Below are positions 12,310 to 15,422 of a stretch of DNA of 15,422 nucleotides, piece by piece. The translations under genes were made by a program, and so were the position numbers. Below the pieces are notes generated by a model. The model worked only from the letters and a program-made list of their open reading frames with translations, searched no databases and was not told where the DNA came from. Origin of the DNA: Desulfovibrio sp. (lineage in GTDB: Bacteria; Desulfobacterota; Desulfovibrionia; Desulfovibrionales; Desulfovibrionaceae). Each line of letters starts with the position of its first letter. Position 1 is the stretch's first letter. Location of the stretch: the NCBI GenBank assembly GCA_022837365.1, contig JALHHV010000010.1, positions 1 to 15,422 on the forward strand, read 5' to 3'.

Positions 12310-14597
12310 ATGAAAAATAACTCAAGAAATCCAACTCACAGATTCCATCACGAGTGGATTTTCTTCACCATTACCTCTCTAACATTGGCCGTCATGTTCG
12401 GATACATGGTCTATTTTGAACACGAACTCATCACGACCCATCAACAGGAGCGACTGACTCACTCCACAACCGTCGCAGACGCCATAATCACGAACCAGCT
12501 TGAAAAAATATATATTGTTCTCGAAAAGATTCGGCCCAACCAGGAATCAGACGGACGCATGATCGCAACATAGCTTCAAGTATTAGCGATGAGCTTAAGA
12601 TACTAGCCAACGCCATGACCAGTGTGCGAACACTGTCTATTCTCGATTCCACGGGAAAAGTAGTGGCATCGAATCAAAATCAACTCATTGGCCAGTCTTT
12701 CCCTGAGCGAGACTACTTTCGAATTCCCCAGAAAGCCCCTAACAACAGCATACTCTATGTCAGTCCACCATTCAGAACCATTACGGGAGGCTGGCTCATT
12801 GCCCTCTCGCGCAGCATTGTTGATACAAACGGGAAATTTGCAGGGGTAGCAACAGCTTCCCTCGACCCAACGGACTTCTGCCTAATTCTAAATGCTGTCC
12901 GGGATTCCCCCCAGACCTGGGCCGCCTTAGCCCATGGAGACGGAACACTGTTTGTCTGGGAATCCCTCAGTCGCGATATTCAAGGCCTAAACCTCTCTAC
13001 GCCGGAAAGCCTATTTACCAAACACATACACAGTGGCAACGGCACCTCATTTTTCATAGATGAGATCGCTGCGAACGGCGAACGATCGATGATCGCAATA
13101 CAAACGATCAAACCCGACGCACTACATATGAACACCCCCCTAGTGCTAGGCCTCGGTCGAAACCTAGAAAACCACTACTCCGAATGGAGCGTCCATGCCC
13201 GCTATCACTTTCTTGTTTACTTTTTAATGGTTGGAATCGGGGGGGGCGTGCTGCTCACGACACAGCAAACTCGACACTCGGCCATACTCCGCTCAGAAAC
13301 TGCCGAGGCCCAACTCATTGAGGTCAGCGCGGAACTGGCCAGCTTTTTCAACATCACTCCGAGTTTGTTGTGCATCATGAATTTTGATGGCTCGTACCGC
13401 AAGATCAACCCTGCCTGGAATAAGTATATGGGATACAGCCACACTGACTTGGCAGGCCAGTCCTTTTATGATTTTTTCCACCCTGAAGATCGCACAACTG
13501 TAGTTTCGGCCATCAGAGAACTCCAACACGGAAATACAATCCGAAATCTTGTCGCGCGATTCAAGAAAATAGATGGATCATACAGACATCTAGAGTGGGC
13601 TGGAGCCAAATGCAATGACTCCCTGTTTCTGGCTGCTTTCGACGTAACCGCACGGGTTGAAGAAGAAGAGCAGCTTCAAGCAATGGCATTTCACGACCAA
13701 CTTACAGGACTTCCTAACAGGACGTTGATGTTTGACAGATTGAATCAAGCCATTTCATCAGCCGGTCGAGGAGGAAAAAAAACAGGCGTTCTTTTCCTCG
13801 ACCTAGATGGTTTCAAAGCAATCAATGATACGTACGGACATGATACAGGAGACACCGTACTCAAAACATTCTCTCATAAATTAGTACAAGCCGTACGCAA
13901 TGTGGACACAGTGGCAAGACTTGGTGGCGATGAATTCGTAATTATCTTGAAAGACATTCAAACAACAAATGATGCTGTTATTGCGGCAGAAAAAATACTA
14001 GAAAAGACACGCAAAGCGATATATATTGATAAATACAAATATATCCACATTGGCGCCAGCATCGGGATAAGCATTTGGCCTGACAACGGAACAGATATCA
14101 ACGACCTTCTGCTTGCAGCAGACATGGCGATGTATAAAAGCAAGAAAAACGGAAAAAATTGCTATTCACTCACTCAAGAGTGCAATCTTGGACACGACAA
14201 CATATGCTTTAACGACACATACCGCACAGGCCATGAGATCATAGATACCCAGCACCTTGAGCTAACGAACCTTGCCAGCAGATTTTGCAAGGCTGTTCGT
14301 GAAGACTGGAAAGAAGAAATTGTCAAAGAATCATTTAGCAGCCTAATGTCGTTCACCAAAAAGCATTTCATGACGGAACACAATCTCATGGTTAAAACAG
14401 AATACCCCGACCGCATTTTTCACGACGAAATGCATCGCCTCCTTATTCTTGAACTCACCCAAATGGAATCAGAGATTAAGCGGGACGGAAAAGTGTTTCT
14501 AGCGGACCGCCTCCGACACTGGCTTTTCGAGCACATCTTGAGTCAGGACATCCCCCTCGCGAACCATCTAAAAAACGTCAACTCCAATATATGCTGA
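12310..14597 (+). pseudogene. Frameshifted sensor diguanylate cyclase (Cache-PAS-GGDEF-hemerythrin)
   Basis: The first part (12310-12573) encodes a membrane helix (WIFFTITSLTLAVMFGYMVY) and the start of a periplasmic sensor, then stops at a TAG (12571-12573). The next frame is open through this point and continues to 14597 (first ATG 12615). One missing base near 12565-12575 would join them to about 750 residues. The continuation has a Cache/PDC-like sensor, a second membrane helix (YHFLVYFLMVGIGGGVLLTT), a PAS domain (ITPSLLCIMN..GSYRKINPAW), a GGDEF domain with intact RLGGDEF and RNVD inhibitory site, and a bacteriohemerythrin domain with all expected ligands: IDTQH, HFMTE, HDEMH, HILSQD. 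It would make cyclic di-GMP in response to a ligand and O2. The base composition is visibly AT-richer than the operon, suggesting transfer. A sequencing error is possible. Confidence 0.8.
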
Positions 14598-14660
14598 GCT
14601 AGTTATCACCCGACAACAGGGCCTCCGACAGGAAGTGGTCATCCAGTGTCAGACAGGGGG
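14593..14660 (+). repeat. Diverged direct repeat, copy 2 (at the cyclase stop / IS upstream region)
   Basis: This is the partner of 12073-12140. It overlaps the cyclase stop codon (14595-14597) and runs into the upstream region of the transposase gene, so it may be the left end of that insertion sequence. A TGTCAGACAGGGGG at 14647 is another possible IS tip. The right end is outside the window, so the boundary cannot be confirmed. Confidence 0.55.
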
Positions 14661-14707
14661 AGCGATGAGGTTGCGAAGCTTCATCAACCACCAGCAAGGA
14701 GACCGAC

Positions 14708-15422
14708 ATGACCACTGGCAAGAAGGTAGCACGAAGGAAGTTGAGCCTGCTAGAGCTTGCGTCGCAATTACCAGACGTTCGGGGCTGAAGGGCTTGTGGA
14801 CCGCCTGCCGGGACCCCGAGAACCGCACCCGAACCGGGTGGATGAGACGACGGCGGAAAGGATTCTGGCGTACAGTCTTGATTTCCCGACGCACGGCCCG
14901 GTGCGCGTGGCCCAGCAACTGGTGCTGCAAGGTGTGCAGGTCAGTTCCGGGGGCGTGCGAGGCGTCTGGAACCGCAACGGAATATTGACCCGACATGAAC
15001 GGTTGCTGCGCCTGGAGCGGCATGTGCGGGATACCGGAATCTCCCTGAATGACGACCAGGTTCGCACTCTGGAACGATTTAGCCCGGAATTCCGGGAGCG
15101 CCATATCGAAACCCGGTGCAGCGGGGATCTGGTGGCCGTGGATACGTTTTTCGTAGGCGCGCTGAAAGGCGTGGGGAAAATCTATCTGCAATCGGCCATC
15201 GACTGCCACAGCCGCTACGCCTTCGGCAGGCTGTACACCAGCAAGCTGCCGGTTACGGCGGTGCATATGCTCAACGAGTCCGTGCTGCCCTTATTCGAGG
15301 AACACGACACGCCGGTCGTCACAGTGCTTTCGGATAATGGCCGGGAATTCTGCGGGCGTCCCGACAGGCATCCCTACGAGTTGTTCCTGCAACTGGAAGG
15401 CATCGAGCATCGGACAACCCGC
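14708..15422 (+). pseudogene. IS481-like transposase, internally deleted and cut by the window edge
   Basis: ATG 14708 follows AAGGAG by 6 nt and gives MTTGKKVARRKLSLLELASQ, a typical N-terminus of this transposase type, but the frame stops at 14786-14788. A different frame, open from about 14769 to the window end, resumes with YQTFGAEGLVDRLPGPREPH and later VAVDTFFVGALKGVGKIYLQ and VLSDNGREF. These are an rve/DDE integrase core with the first Asp at 15141 and the second at 15333; the Glu would lie beyond the edge. Compared with the family as I know it, about 25 residues of the helix-turn-helix are missing at 14770, with a frame change. The copy is therefore probably inactive. Family naming (IS481 versus an IS3 relative) is from memory. 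Confidence 0.75.

Noticed and set aside
12282..12312. Upstream ATG as start of the cyclase gene
   Set aside because: ATG 12282 is in a different frame from the membrane helix, which is read from ATG 12310.
1..15422. CRISPR array
   Set aside because: I saw no regularly spaced identical repeats. The only long repeat is the diverged pair at 12073 and 14593.

Overview
The window looks like accessory DNA from a GC-rich anaerobic Gram-negative bacterium. A Desulfovibrio-like sulfate reducer fits best: the transposase at the right edge, the inovirus-Gp2-type remnants at the left edge and the PEP-synthase-like protein all resemble forms I associate with that group. The assignment rests on family recall only. 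I could not search a database.

Layout. (1) Positions 1-1590 are decayed mobile DNA on the + strand. They hold two diverged tandem remnants of a YagK/YfjJ (inovirus Gp2-like) gene, the C-terminal remnant of an AbiEii-type nucleotidyltransferase toxin, and a small unknown ORF. (2) Positions 1587-2010 are hairpin-rich and non-coding, with a terminator for the minus strand. (3) A minus-strand gene (2011-3051) encodes an EamA/DMT-family permease with a 66-residue tail containing 25 histidines. (4) A 234-bp divergent intergenic region carries a perfect 7-bp inverted repeat overlapping a good promoter. (5) Positions 3286-12006 are a tightly packed + strand operon that ends in a strong Rho-independent terminator. 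(6) Positions 12310-14597 hold a visibly AT-richer sensor diguanylate cyclase (Cache-type sensor, PAS, GGDEF, hemerythrin), broken by a frameshift near its N-terminus. (7) The right edge carries an IS481-like transposase whose helix-turn-helix region is deleted, running off the window.

The centre of interest is the operon. It starts with chrB (chromate-sensing regulator) and nearly ends with chrA (two-domain chromate exporter). Between them lie a DUF2148 ferredoxin-like Fe-S protein, an MFS exporter, a rhodanese-HD phosphohydrolase fusion, a tiny Cys-rich ORF coupled by a GTGA overlap, and a 1062-aa protein. That last protein joins an ATP-grasp domain, a phosphohistidine swivel domain, an uncharacterised middle domain and a C-terminal concanavalin-A-like domain. 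A 69-aa exported peptide follows chrA. Regulation (ChrB) and efflux (ChrA, MFS) are expected for oxyanion resistance. The Fe-S, rhodanese, HD and PEP-synthase-like proteins suggest an added redox, sulfur or phosphoryl-transfer layer whose substrate cannot be read from sequence.

The diguanylate cyclase gene is bracketed by an ungapped, roughly 69% identical 68-nt direct repeat, one copy just after the operon terminator and one at its own stop codon. This hints that it arrived by insertion-sequence activity.
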